Of a DNA stretch of 64,000 bases, positions 35,499-44,002 are shown piece by piece. Location of the stretch: positions 248,001 to 312,000 of the forward strand of contig CANMLS010000001.1 in the NCBI GenBank assembly GCA_947498785.1. Direction: 5' to 3'. The position numbers were made by a program, and so were the translations under genes. Below the pieces are notes generated by a model. It saw only the letters and a program-made list of their open reading frames with translations. It did not search any database and was not told the origin of the DNA. The stretch is from an uncultured Aquimarina sp. (GTDB taxonomy: Bacteria > Bacteroidota > Bacteroidia > Flavobacteriales > Flavobacteriaceae). Position 1 is the stretch's first letter. Each line of letters opens with the position of its first letter.

Positions 35499-37859
35499 TT
35501 AATTACCTAACTTATAGGAAATACTAATACTTGCTCTTCTACTATCCCAATTACCATGACCTCTGGAGTAGAGACCGTTGAATTCTGAATAACCACTCCA
35601 TCCACTCTGGTAAAAAATATCGGAGACACTTAACTTTACATTCATTCTTTCTTTGAAGAATTTTCGTTGCAAGCCTAAATTCAGGCTATATGTAGGTTCG
35701 TATAAAAAAACACCTTCCCAAATACCAGGACCATTAAAATATCCTGATATTTCACCTGTAATTTTATAGGGCAGTTTTAAAGTGTTTTGATAGTAAATAT
35801 TATAGGAAAAGCTTTCGATATCAACGGTAACACCATCACCATAATCCGCTTGATTCCGAGAGTGACCTCCATTTAAGTTAAGGTAAGTATCCCACCAGTT
35901 ATTCAGAGTAATACGAGTATTAAAGTTAACATTGAATACTTTTTGTTTACCTAGATTTTGCCATGAGTACCCTCTTATTCTTGGGTCAATATCATCTGGA
36001 CCAATGAACTGTACAATTCGGTTTTTAGTTTCACTGTATGCTAATTTTAGGTTATATTTATAGTTATATGTGTAACTGACTTCTATATTATTAACAACCT
36101 CTGGTCGTAAGCTCGGATTCCCTTTTTGAAAAGACAATTGACTTAACTGAAAATTAAAAGGATTTAATACTTTATAATCTGGACGGTTAATTCGGCGACC
36201 GTAATTAAAGGCAATCAAATTTTGAGAGTTGGCTTGCCAGGTTAATCCCATACTTGGAAACCAATCTAAATAGTTTAAATCTACAGTTGGTTCCTCTAAA
36301 TCTTGAGAAAAAACTTGCAAAACTCCTTTTGCCTCAGTTTTTTCAGCACGTATTCCTAGAGAAAAGTTTAATTGTGAACCCAAAGATCTTGCAAAATTAA
36401 GGTAACCCGCATATACATTTTCTTTGTAATTGAATTGATTAGATTGACGATTGTTTTGTGTGAATACACCATCAATTTCATCAAAAAACAGAAAGGAGTT
36501 ATCAGAATTTACGAGATTTAATTTCATTCCTATGCTAATTTGCCCTCCAAAAATACTATCCTTAGTGTCTAAGGTGAGCGTATAAATTTCAATATCAGTT
36601 GGTGTATCAAATTGGTTGATTAATTCTGATAATAATTCCTCATTTTGATTATAATACTTATTAGGTAGAAACCGAATACTTTCATTTTTATAACGGCCAT
36701 AATCTAAATCTAAATTTAAGCTACGCCCTTTTTTATTGTTAAATCCATAACTAATGCTATAAGACTGTTGCTGCATTTTTTCTTTAGTATGGCTATCAGC
36801 AATCAAAGTGCTATCCAATTCATTTGTTATGGCGTTATAAATTTCAATGGTGTTTAATACGTTTTCGTCATTGTTGCTAATTTGCCCATTTACTAAAAAA
36901 CCTAACAAATGTTTTTCTGATAAGTAGATATCAGAGCCAAGTCTATAGTCGTAGCCTTTGTTCTCTGAACTATGTTGATTAGCTTCCTTTGAGTTTAAAT
37001 TGTTTTGGAAACTATTAAAATATTCATTGCCAAAAGATTGTCGATTAAACCCTCCAAAAGTTCCAAAAGCATTCACTTTTTTATTTCTGTAATTTCCATT
37101 AACACTTGAATTTGTTTGCGGGTATCTGCCTGGGCTAAAACCACTGTTTACAGTTGCATTGGCTCCTAACTTTTTATCTTTTTTAATGCGAATATCAATA
37201 ATACCTGCGTTTCCCTCTGCTTCGTATTGTGCACCGGGGTTCGTAATAATTTCTATGCGGTCAATTTGTTCAGAAGTTAGGTTTTGCAAATAGTTACTTA
37301 AATCTTGTCCTTTTAGCGGTAATCGTTTACCATTAACATACACAAGTACTCCAGATCTTCCTAAAACATTAATATTGTTATTGTTGTCAATCGTAATTCC
37401 AGGCGCTTTTCTTAGTAAGTTAATGGCATCTGACCCCACGCTGTTAATTGTTTTTTCTACATTAAAAATGGTTCGGTCTGGTTTGGTTTCTACCATTGGT
37501 CTGCTGACCATAATAATGGTTTCTTGTAATTCTGTTGGGGAGTTTTTGAAAGTAAGAATGCCTAAATCTAGCGGTTTTTTAGTCAATAGGATATTATCTT
37601 TTCTAAAATCTAAATAACCTATATATGAAGCAATTAAAAAATAGGATCCTTCTGGTATATTTTTTATGTGAAACATGCCTAGTTCATCACTAATTCCACC
37701 CTTAACTAAGCGGCCATTTATAGAATTATAGATGGCAACATTCGCGAAGACAATGGGTTGTTCAGAATCATCTAATAACTGGCCTTTGATACTAGCTGAT
37801 TGACCTATAAGTTGAAAAAGGTTTATTAATAATAATGTAATAGTTAATGATAACTTCAT
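35499..37859 (-). CDS. Outer-membrane beta-barrel protein with CarboxypepD_reg and TonB-plug-like domains (OMP_b-brl_3 type)
   Basis: The track starts at 37898; ATG 37859 gives a clean signal peptide (MKLSLTITLLLINLFQLIGQ), 786 residues. Residues about 22-105 are a CarboxypepD_reg/Cna-like fold (SASIKGQLLDDSEQPIVFAN). Residues about 120-225 are a plug-like domain (INLLRKAPGITIDNNNNINV; IDRIEIITNPGAQYEAEGNA). The rest is a large barrel typical of OMP_b-brl_3 (PF14905). It is TonB-receptor-like, but a TonB box is not obvious. It is divergent from the MocR regulator with about 90 bp between starts, so joint control is likely. The ligand is unknown. Confidence 0.88.
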   Translation of the reverse strand: MKLSLTITLLLINLFQLIGQSASIKGQLLDDSEQPIVFANVAIYNSINGRLVKGGISDELGMFHIKNIPEGSYFLIASYIGYLDFRKDNILLTKKPLDLGILTFKNSPTELQETIIMVSRPMVETKPDRTIFNVEKTINSVGSDAINLLRKAPGITIDNNNNINVLGRSGVLVYVNGKRLPLKGQDLSNYLQNLTSEQIDRIEIITNPGAQYEAEGNAGIIDIRIKKDKKLGANATVNSGFSPGRYPQTNSSVNGNYRNKKVNAFGTFGGFNRQSFGNEYFNSFQNNLNSKEANQHSSENKGYDYRLGSDIYLSEKHLLGFLVNGQISNNDENVLNTIEIYNAITNELDSTLIADSHTKEKMQQQSYSISYGFNNKKGRSLNLDLDYGRYKNESIRFLPNKYYNQNEELLSELINQFDTPTDIEIYTLTLDTKDSIFGGQISIGMKLNLVNSDNSFLFFDEIDGVFTQNNRQSNQFNYKENVYAGYLNFARSLGSQLNFSLGIRAEKTEAKGVLQVFSQDLEEPTVDLNYLDWFPSMGLTWQANSQNLIAFNYGRRINRPDYKVLNPFNFQLSQLSFQKGNPSLRPEVVNNIEVSYTYNYKYNLKLAYSETKNRIVQFIGPDDIDPRIRGYSWQNLGKQKVFNVNFNTRITLNNWWDTYLNLNGGHSRNQADYGDGVTVDIESFSYNIYYQNTLKLPYKITGEISGYFNGPGIWEGVFLYEPTYSLNLGLQRKFFKERMNVKLSVSDIFYQSGWSGYSEFNGLYSRGHGNWDSRRASISISYKLGN

Positions 37860-37895
37860 AAAACCCTGATTTCTAGATCTGTGGTTGTTTTGAAG

Positions 37896-37929
37896 CAAAA
37901 ATAGCGTATATTTAACCCATTAATATGGG
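37896..37929. promoter_or_regulatory. Candidate promoter and operator in the MocR / OMP divergent gap
   Basis: On the minus strand, TATTTTTG (plus coordinates 37896-37903) fits the Bacteroidota -7 element TAnnTTTG for the outer-membrane gene. About 13 nt away, arms CCCAT and ATGGG with a 4-nt centre (37916-37929) form an inverted repeat about 18 nt upstream of the MocR start. A regulator bound there would sit near the -33 region of the outer-membrane gene promoter. Confidence 0.4.
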
Positions 37930-37947
37930 ATAGAATAGATAATTTAA

Positions 37948-39396
37948 ATGGGTCAGAATTCATTATATAATACTATTAAAATTGAAAGAGAAAGAGCAAT
38001 ACCAGTATACCTGCAAATTGTCAATACCCTAATAAAAGAAATACAATCTGGTAGGTTGCGACCAGGAACTAAAATGATGGGAATAAAGTCATTGTCTACT
38101 TTGTTAGATGTTAATAAAAAGACCATTGAAAAGGTTTATATAGAGCTGGAATTGCAGCAATGGATAAAAAGTGTTCCAAGAAAAGGAACTTTTGTTTCTG
38201 AAAAATTACCTGAATTTCAACCCAAAAATTGGAATAACCAACCAAAAACAAAAGTTAAAAAAGGGATTAAAATCGATCCAATAAATTCATCATCATACAT
38301 CATTAAAAATAAAAAGGTATTAATTTTCGATGGAGGATTACCAGATCCTAGAGTTATAGATAATCAAGCTATTGGGAGAGCTCATAGGAATATTTTTAAA
38401 TCAGACCGCTATTTAAACTTGTTTTCATACACAAGTGCTTATGGTGATGAAGTACTTCGTAAAGAATTGGTGAAATATTTAAACGATACGCGTGGAATAC
38501 CTTGTAATGAAGAAAACATATTAATTACCAGAGGAAGTCAAATGGCTATATTTTTAAGTATGAAAATCTTGCTTAAAAAAAATGAAGCAGCTATTGTTGG
38601 TATGCCAGGTTACTTTGGAACCAATGATGTTTTAGAATATTTAGGCGCTAAAGTATTCAATGTTTCTGTTGATGAAGATGGATTGGTTGTAGATGAAATA
38701 GAAGAGATATGTAAAAAAAATAAGATTAAAGTTGTATATGTAACTCCCCATCACCATCATCCAACCACAGTAAGTTTAAGTCCAGCTAGAAGAATGAATT
38801 TGTTAAGGTTGGCAGAGACTTATGGGTTTCATATTATTGAAGATGATTACGAATACGATTTTCACTATGGTAATGCCCCTATACTTCCATTATCTAGTTT
38901 AGATGGTCTTACAAATACAATTTACACAGGTTCATTTTCTAAAACTATTAGCCCTGGATTAAGAATAGGTTATTTACTGGCAGATGAAAAAATAATTGAG
39001 AAAGCTGTTGAAATACGAAAAGCGATTGATTGTCAAGGAAATCCGATAATGGAAAGAGCTATGGGTGTTTTGTTGCAGCAAGGAGAGATAGATAGAATGA
39101 TTAGAAGATCGCGCAATATTTATATGCAACGTAGAGATTATTTTTGTGAGGCACTAAACGCTCATTTTTCAAACGATATTGCATTTAAAGTACCAGAAGG
39201 AGGATTAGCAGTTTGGGCTAAATTTGATTCATCTATAGATTTAATGGAAGTATACAAAAAAGCCTTAGACAAAAACCTCAATTTAATTTTAGCCCCTTAT
39301 TTTGGTCCATCACTTAATGCTACCCGCTTAGGCTTTGCATCTCTTACTTTTTCTGAAATAGATGAGTATATGGGTATTTTGAAGAAAGTAATATAA
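37948..39396 (+). CDS. MocR-type regulator (GntR winged helix plus PLP aminotransferase-like domain)
   Basis: A protein of 482 residues. A GntR winged helix at about 8-75 (IPVYLQIVNTLIKEIQSGRL; LDVNKKTIEKVYIELELQQW) is followed by a fold-I aminotransferase-like domain from about 105 to 480. The PLP lysine is in TGSFSKTISPGLRIGYL and the cofactor-contacting Asp in IIEDDYEYDFHYG. MocR proteins use PLP or an amino-acid adduct as effector and commonly regulate a divergent gene, here the outer-membrane barrel protein. The effector cannot be deduced. It is followed by repeats E1 and E2. Confidence 0.92.
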   Translation: MGQNSLYNTIKIERERAIPVYLQIVNTLIKEIQSGRLRPGTKMMGIKSLSTLLDVNKKTIEKVYIELELQQWIKSVPRKGTFVSEKLPEFQPKNWNNQPKTKVKKGIKIDPINSSSYIIKNKKVLIFDGGLPDPRVIDNQAIGRAHRNIFKSDRYLNLFSYTSAYGDEVLRKELVKYLNDTRGIPCNEENILITRGSQMAIFLSMKILLKKNEAAIVGMPGYFGTNDVLEYLGAKVFNVSVDEDGLVVDEIEEICKKNKIKVVYVTPHHHHPTTVSLSPARRMNLLRLAETYGFHIIEDDYEYDFHYGNAPILPLSSLDGLTNTIYTGSFSKTISPGLRIGYLLADEKIIEKAVEIRKAIDCQGNPIMERAMGVLLQQGEIDRMIRRSRNIYMQRRDYFCEALNAHFSNDIAFKVPEGGLAVWAKFDSSIDLMEVYKKALDKNLNLILAPYFGPSLNATRLGFASLTFSEIDEYMGILKKVI

Positions 39397-39454
39397 ACTT
39401 AGTAATCTACCTTGGGAACCAATTTCCGAACATTTTTTAATTCTTATCGAAATC

Positions 39455-39545
39455 TATCGAATACGCGATTTTTAATATAGCGCAAAAAGGTTAGCAATTA
39501 TTTTGGCGTTGGCAAGCGTTGGATAATTGTGTGTAAAATAAATTA
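39455..39545. repeat. Intergenic repeat E1, left copy
   Basis: TATCGAATACGCGA ... TTGGCAAGCGTTGG, then AATTGTGTGTAAAATAAATT. The same three blocks occur in order and orientation at 42730-42820 on the other side of the PHP-ATPase/HNH cassette. Between the blocks the two copies differ. Confidence 0.65.
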
Positions 39546-39616
39546 TCCAGTGAATGATTTGTTTTGACGGCGAGATGATGCGGCTGCGAATGTTTCAGCA
39601 ATAGTTTTTAGAAATT

Positions 39617-39935
39617 ATGATGACCCCAGTAGCTAAGATTACTATGAAATAGAATTATCCTGAGATATTTTACACGAGTTTTTAGAATTGATCGCAAAAT
39701 CAATTCTAAAAACTCGTATAAAATACTACGTATTCGCCAATTTGCTAAACTATACATTTGTACTATAATGTTCTGCGTTATGTAACTTTGCTTTGGTAAA
39801 AAGCTTTTACCAAAGACAAATCTTCTTTGATTTTTTTCTTCTCAAATGTTTCTTTAAAAATTGTAATGGAATACGCTTTGCCCGAAGCGACGGTAGGAGT
39901 GAAGTGGGAATGTGTATGGAATGGGAATATTCTCT
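39617..39935. repeat. Intergenic repeat E2, copy 3
   Basis: It starts ATGACCCCAGTAGCTAAGAT, then AATTATCCTGAGATATTTTA and a 58-nt hairpin (39667-39724) of the same size as copy 1. It continues with ACTACGTATTCGCCAATTTG and GTTCTGCGTTATGTAACTTT. The right hairpin has different sequence from copy 2: arms CTTTGGTAAAA and TTTTACCAAAG with a 3-nt loop (39791-39815). The right edge GACGGTAGGAG.GAAGTG.GAATGTGTxTGGAAT matches copy 1. It is the only copy just upstream of a gene start rather than between convergent genes. Confidence 0.8.
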
Positions 39936-40030
39936 CTAATTTTCAATCAATTACGGAATTCCGTAAATAGTTACTTGCTAAAATTTGGTATATTTAAAAC
40001 TCCCTTTTTAACAAAAAATAAATTAAAAGA

Positions 40031-41908
40031 ATGACAGAAAATAACAGAGGCTCAGAATGGAAAAGATGGGATTTACATACACATACGAAGGGAACAGCAA
40101 AGAATGACCAATTTACAAGCCAAACATTTGAAGATTATTGTAAAACGCTTTTCATTAGTGCAATTGATAACAATATAGCGGTCATAGGTATAACAGATTA
40201 TTTTAATATTGATAATTACTTAAAAGTTAAAGATTATAAAGAAAATATTGATTCAGTTTCTGGATTAACAGCTGAGCAAAAAACTCAAATCAAAAAGATA
40301 TATTTAATCCCAAACGTAGAGCTAAGAGTACTTCCTGTTACCGATAGAGGTAAACTAGTAAATTTACATTGCCTTTTTAATCCTGATTATGTGAATAAAT
40401 TAGAAGATGATTTTTTTAGTTCGATTGAAATGTCCGTTGGTGATGAAGTCTATAAAATGAATAAATCAGGGTTTATAAGGCTTGGTAAATCAAAAGAACC
40501 ACAACTTGATGATATAGAAGCGTATAAATTAGGATTAAATAATTTTGTTGTTACTAATGAAAGTTTAAGAAATTTATTTAAGAAAAAACCAGTTCTAAGA
40601 GATAATACGATTACGATTGTTAGTAATTCAAATAATGATGGTGCTAGTGCTTTTCAAAAGCATTATGATATGTTTGAAGGAAATGACCAAAGCTCTTTGG
40701 ATGAAATTAGAAAATCAATATACTATCTATCAGATTTAATATTTTCAGGAAACCCAAAGGATAGGGAATATTTTTTAGGTATTAAGAAAAATCAAAAAGG
40801 GGAAATTATTGATGATAAAAAATCTATAATTCAAAAATGTGGTTCATTAAAAGCTTGTGTTCACGGTTGTGATGCTCACATTGAAACAAAACTATTTAAG
40901 CCTGATGAAAATAGATATTGTTGGATTAAATCTATGCCAACTTTTGAAGGTTTAAAACAAGTAATATATGAACCAGAGCAAAGAGTGAAAATACAGCCCA
41001 ATGAACCTGATTTTAAAGAAGACAAGTTAATTATTGATGAAGTACAATATTATTCATCCAATAATTTGTTTACACCTGAGAAAATCAAGTTTAATAAAAA
41101 TTTGAATGTTATAATTGGAGGAAAGTCATCTGGTAAATCAATATTGTTATATAATATTGCTGCAACTTTAGAGACTAATAAAGAAGTGACATCTATCACA
41201 GATAGAAAATACAATTTTAGAAAAGATGATGAAAATTTTAATTTTGAAGTTAAATCATTATCTGGTATTTCTCAAAAATTATATGATGAGAAAGAAAATT
41301 CAATTATACCTAAAATCAAATATATACCTCAAAACTACCTTACCAAATTAGCTGAACCAGAAGCTAACAAAAAAGGGGAAGAGCTTTTAAAATATGTAAG
41401 AGGCTTGCTCTTAGAAGATGAAACATACAAAACCAATTATCAAGATTTTTTGAGTGTTGTAAAATCAAATGATAAAAAAAGAGAAGATTTAATTGATAGT
41501 TATTTTGAAACAGAAGATACTATTAAATCAAAAGATAAACAGTTAAAAGAAAAAGGAAATGAAGAAGTATTAAATAAGAGTATTGAATCTAATTTGATAA
41601 AAATTGGAGAGTTAAAAAAGAGCATTGGATTAACCCAGGAGCAGATTGCTGAGTATAACAATGAAAAGTTGAAACTAGAAAAGGTTGAATCTGATAGAAT
41701 AAAAATAAATAGTGATTACAGAAAAGTGTCAACTTTTAATAGAGATATTTTAAATTCTTTAAAGGAGTTAAAAAACAAGAAAGATTTAATAGAGAATTCT
41801 TTAGAAACAGAATCCATTAAAACACTATTCACTCAAAATTTCAATTTTCTAGATATAGCAATTGAAGAACAATTCAACAACATTCTTCTGATTCGGAATC
41901 TTTTTTGA
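40031..41908 (+). CDS. PHP-domain AAA/SMC-like ATPase (TrlF-like), probably truncated at its C-terminus
   Basis: A protein of 625 residues. The N-terminal PHP phosphoesterase domain has WDLHTHTKGTA, NVELRVLPV, LHCLFNPDY and CVHGCDAHIE. The ABC/SMC-type ATPase starts at about 350 with Walker A IIGGKSSGKSILLY, then a coiled coil (LIDSYFETEDTIKSKDKQLK). No second coiled arm, signature or Walker B follows, so the nucleotide site is incomplete. The last 15 or so residues look random and are the wrong-frame reading of the adjoining HNH gene. TrlF-like PHP-ATPases are considered defence-associated. This copy is probably a deletion product. The start ATG has AAATTAAAAGA upstream. Confidence 0.8.
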   Translation: MTENNRGSEWKRWDLHTHTKGTAKNDQFTSQTFEDYCKTLFISAIDNNIAVIGITDYFNIDNYLKVKDYKENIDSVSGLTAEQKTQIKKIYLIPNVELRVLPVTDRGKLVNLHCLFNPDYVNKLEDDFFSSIEMSVGDEVYKMNKSGFIRLGKSKEPQLDDIEAYKLGLNNFVVTNESLRNLFKKKPVLRDNTITIVSNSNNDGASAFQKHYDMFEGNDQSSLDEIRKSIYYLSDLIFSGNPKDREYFLGIKKNQKGEIIDDKKSIIQKCGSLKACVHGCDAHIETKLFKPDENRYCWIKSMPTFEGLKQVIYEPEQRVKIQPNEPDFKEDKLIIDEVQYYSSNNLFTPEKIKFNKNLNVIIGGKSSGKSILLYNIAATLETNKEVTSITDRKYNFRKDDENFNFEVKSLSGISQKLYDEKENSIIPKIKYIPQNYLTKLAEPEANKKGEELLKYVRGLLLEDETYKTNYQDFLSVVKSNDKKREDLIDSYFETEDTIKSKDKQLKEKGNEEVLNKSIESNLIKIGELKKSIGLTQEQIAEYNNEKLKLEKVESDRIKINSDYRKVSTFNRDILNSLKELKNKKDLIENSLETESIKTLFTQNFNFLDIAIEEQFNNILLIRNLF

Positions 41909-42339
41909 ACAAAGATGACCTTTTTTATACTATTGATGGAATAGGCTCTGGAGTTTGGGGATTAAGAAATTATATTCCACAAGAAAAAAATGTAGATTTA
42001 ACTGAAGATGATATTGCATTTCCAGAAGGAAAGAAAGTATTACGAAAGCATATTCTATATGAAAGAGACCCTAAACTAATTATTGAAGCAAAGAGACGCT
42101 TTAAAGAACTAAATGGGAAATTATATTGTGAAATATGTGATTTTGATTTTGAAAAAAAATATGGAAAAATAGGCGAGGACTTCATAGAAGGTCATCATAC
42201 TATACCAGTTTCAGAAATGAAAGAAGGAGATAAAACCAAAATTGAAGATATTGTTATGGTATGTTCTAATTGCCATAAAATGATTCACAGAAAAAGACCT
42301 TGGTTAACACAAGAAAAAATTAAACAATTGATTAAATAA
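41905..42339 (+). CDS. HNH endonuclease domain protein, N-terminally truncated
   Basis: An ORF of 144 residues with no ATG; it opens at TTG overlapping the ATPase stop by 4 nt. The zinc-containing HNH motif is intact: YCEICDFDF, then EGHHTIPVSEM, then VMVCSNCHKMIHRKRP. Upstream of the TTG the same frame reads RTIQQHSSDSESFLNKDDLF, natural-looking sequence that normally lies inside such HNH proteins, back to a TGA near 41869. The gene thus seems to have lost its 5' half when it was joined to the ATPase gene. The HNH nuclease domain itself could still fold. Confidence 0.75.
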   Translation: MNKDDLFYTIDGIGSGVWGLRNYIPQEKNVDLTEDDIAFPEGKKVLRKHILYERDPKLIIEAKRRFKELNGKLYCEICDFDFEKKYGKIGEDFIEGHHTIPVSEMKEGDKTKIEDIVMVCSNCHKMIHRKRPWLTQEKIKQLIK

Positions 42340-42729
42340 AATATCAACTATTATGTAAAATAGAATTTTAATGTTAGGCTTGGCCTCATAAAATTTTGGT
42401 TAAAACAATAGGCGAATGTAACGACCATATTTTAGGGGTTTAGTAATACAGTTTCTTAAACATTTCTATTTTAAATAATTTTTCTACATATTCTTAATAG
42501 TTCTGATGTTTCCTAAAATATAGTGGAGCGAGACGTTAATTGTTTCCAAAATTAAATACATCCTTGATTTTTTGTTTCTTTTGCATCAAGGCAAAAGATA
42601 ATGCACAAAAAGATAACTTGAATTAGAGTTCTATATATAGCAAGTGTATAGAAATTTGCTCGCAGAGAAATTTTATACTCTTGTGGCAAGTCTGTGAGAA
42701 TAGCGTAAAATTTTTTGTGACGTATATTT
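42340..42729. other. Gene-free stretch after the HNH gene
   Basis: No supported gene on either strand. It contains an inverted repeat (CTTGAT ... ATCAAG near 42563-42588) and scattered short matches to the neighbouring repeats such as ATGTAAAATAGAATT. It appears to be old mobile or repeat-derived sequence. Confidence 0.4.
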
Positions 42730-42820
42730 TATCGAATACGCGAATTTTAAAACAAGACGAAAAGCAGAGCTTTTATAATGCGCTGGCAAGCGGCTGGAAA
42801 TTGTGTTTAAAATAAATTGC
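42730..42820. repeat. Intergenic repeat E1, right copy
   Basis: TATCGAATACGCGA ... CTGGCAAGCGGCTGG, then AATTGTGTTTAAAATAAATT. Blocks and order are the same as at 39455-39545, about 3.28 kb away, in direct orientation. It is followed by a diverged E2 copy, as on the left side. Confidence 0.65.
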
Positions 42821-42929
42821 AAAGCAATTTGATTTTATAAAGCAATCAACGTTGGCAGCGGATATTTTACATAACGACAAATTATAGATACAAATGAATT
42901 AACGCTGCGTAGCAGACCGATTCTTGTTT

Positions 42930-43090
42930 AATGACCCAAGTTACAATGTTGCAATAGCAACGTGATGTTCCTGGGATATTTTACATAATATCATTATAGC
43001 TATCAAATGGAATACTTATTTACTCTTTGAGCTTAAAGCCATAAATGAATATTTGTACTATAATTTATATTATGTAAAATAGAATAATTA
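42930..43090. repeat. Intergenic repeat E2, diverged copy 4
   Basis: ATGACCCAAGT ... TTCCTGGGATATTTTACA, then later ATATTTGTACTATAATTT and ATTATGTAAAATAGAAT. The blocks match the edges of E2 in order, but the palindromic centre is absent and replaced by an unrelated AT-rich segment. It lies between the convergent HNH and DUF4251 genes. Confidence 0.5.
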
Positions 43091-43214
43091 ATGCTACCCG
43101 ATGTCTTACTCAATTAATGTTTGGTTCTATAATTAAATCATTCTATTTTCTTGCTGCTATGTTATTTTTAAATTTTATAACTTTTGTAATAAAATAACAA
43201 GATTCCATATATGT

Positions 43215-43784
43215 TTATTCTCTAGTAACCGTAGCTGTATTTTTCTTGGTCAGTTTGGATATAGTACCTCTGTAGCTAATTGTCGTTCGGTAATTACTAT
43301 TTATAGAAATATCACTCTTCATATTTGCAGATAATCTCAAGATGACTCTATATGATTCTTCGCTACCTTCTACATCAAATTTGATTAGATATCGTTTCTT
43401 TTTTTCATTAAACTCCGACTTATACTTTTTATAAACCCCTTTAAATTTTATACCTGTATCTATACCATACCTTCCTGATAATCTACGCTCTCCAAAATAT
43501 GGTAAATACATATCAATACTATCACCATCTATTCTAAAATGATTACTATTCCCTATTAAACTAATATTGTTTACCGTACTTCCTGGAGGTAACAATCCAC
43601 TATTAGTTAAAGCATTAATACTTGTTGTTGTTAATGGCGAAGCCCAATCAGAAATAATCTCAAACTTTTTTTGAGTAACCAACTCATCTAAAGCTTGAAG
43701 TTGTGCTGTATCTGCCTCAATACTTTGAGAACTTCCACAGCCTACCAATAAACCACCTATAAGTATTAAAAAAAGAGTTTTCAT
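43215..43784 (-). CDS. DUF4251-family lipoprotein
   Basis: The track starts at 43877, but ATG 43784 gives a lipoprotein signal MKTLFLILIGGLLVGCGSSQ, 189 residues. The mature part (KKFEIISDWASPLTTTSINA; NHFRIDGDSIDMYLPYFGER) matches the DUF4251 family, which is confined mainly to Bacteroidota and has no assigned function. It is a small beta-rich periplasmic protein. It is divergent from the MFS gene with about 220 bp between starts and convergent with the repeat-filled region. Confidence 0.85.
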   Translation of the reverse strand: MKTLFLILIGGLLVGCGSSQSIEADTAQLQALDELVTQKKFEIISDWASPLTTTSINALTNSGLLPPGSTVNNISLIGNSNHFRIDGDSIDMYLPYFGERRLSGRYGIDTGIKFKGVYKKYKSEFNEKKKRYLIKFDVEGSEESYRVILRLSANMKSDISINSNYRTTISYRGTISKLTKKNTATVTRE

Positions 43785-43990
43785 AACATCTGGATTTGTA
43801 TAACTACATCTATCAATTTTTATACCAAATATACGATTTTTACGCGTCATGTATAATTCTAAAGCACACTGAATCAAGGACTAAATCTTAATTAAAACTT
43901 AAATTTTTCCCTTTACCTATTACCAAAAGCATAATGTTCTTTACAAATCATAAATAACAATCCTTTATGATATTATAATAGTAAAACAGT

Positions 43991-43998
43991 TACTTTTG
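43991..43998 (+). promoter_or_regulatory. TAnnTTTG -7 element directly upstream of the MFS start (possible leaderless mRNA)
   Basis: TACTTTTG ends 4 nt before the ATG at 44003. In Bacteroidota, transcription starts about 4-7 nt after this element, which would place the first base on or next to the start codon. No Shine-Dalgarno would then be transcribed. The -33 box is weak (TTTAT around 43964). Confidence 0.45.
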
Positions 43999-44002
43999 CG
44001 GG

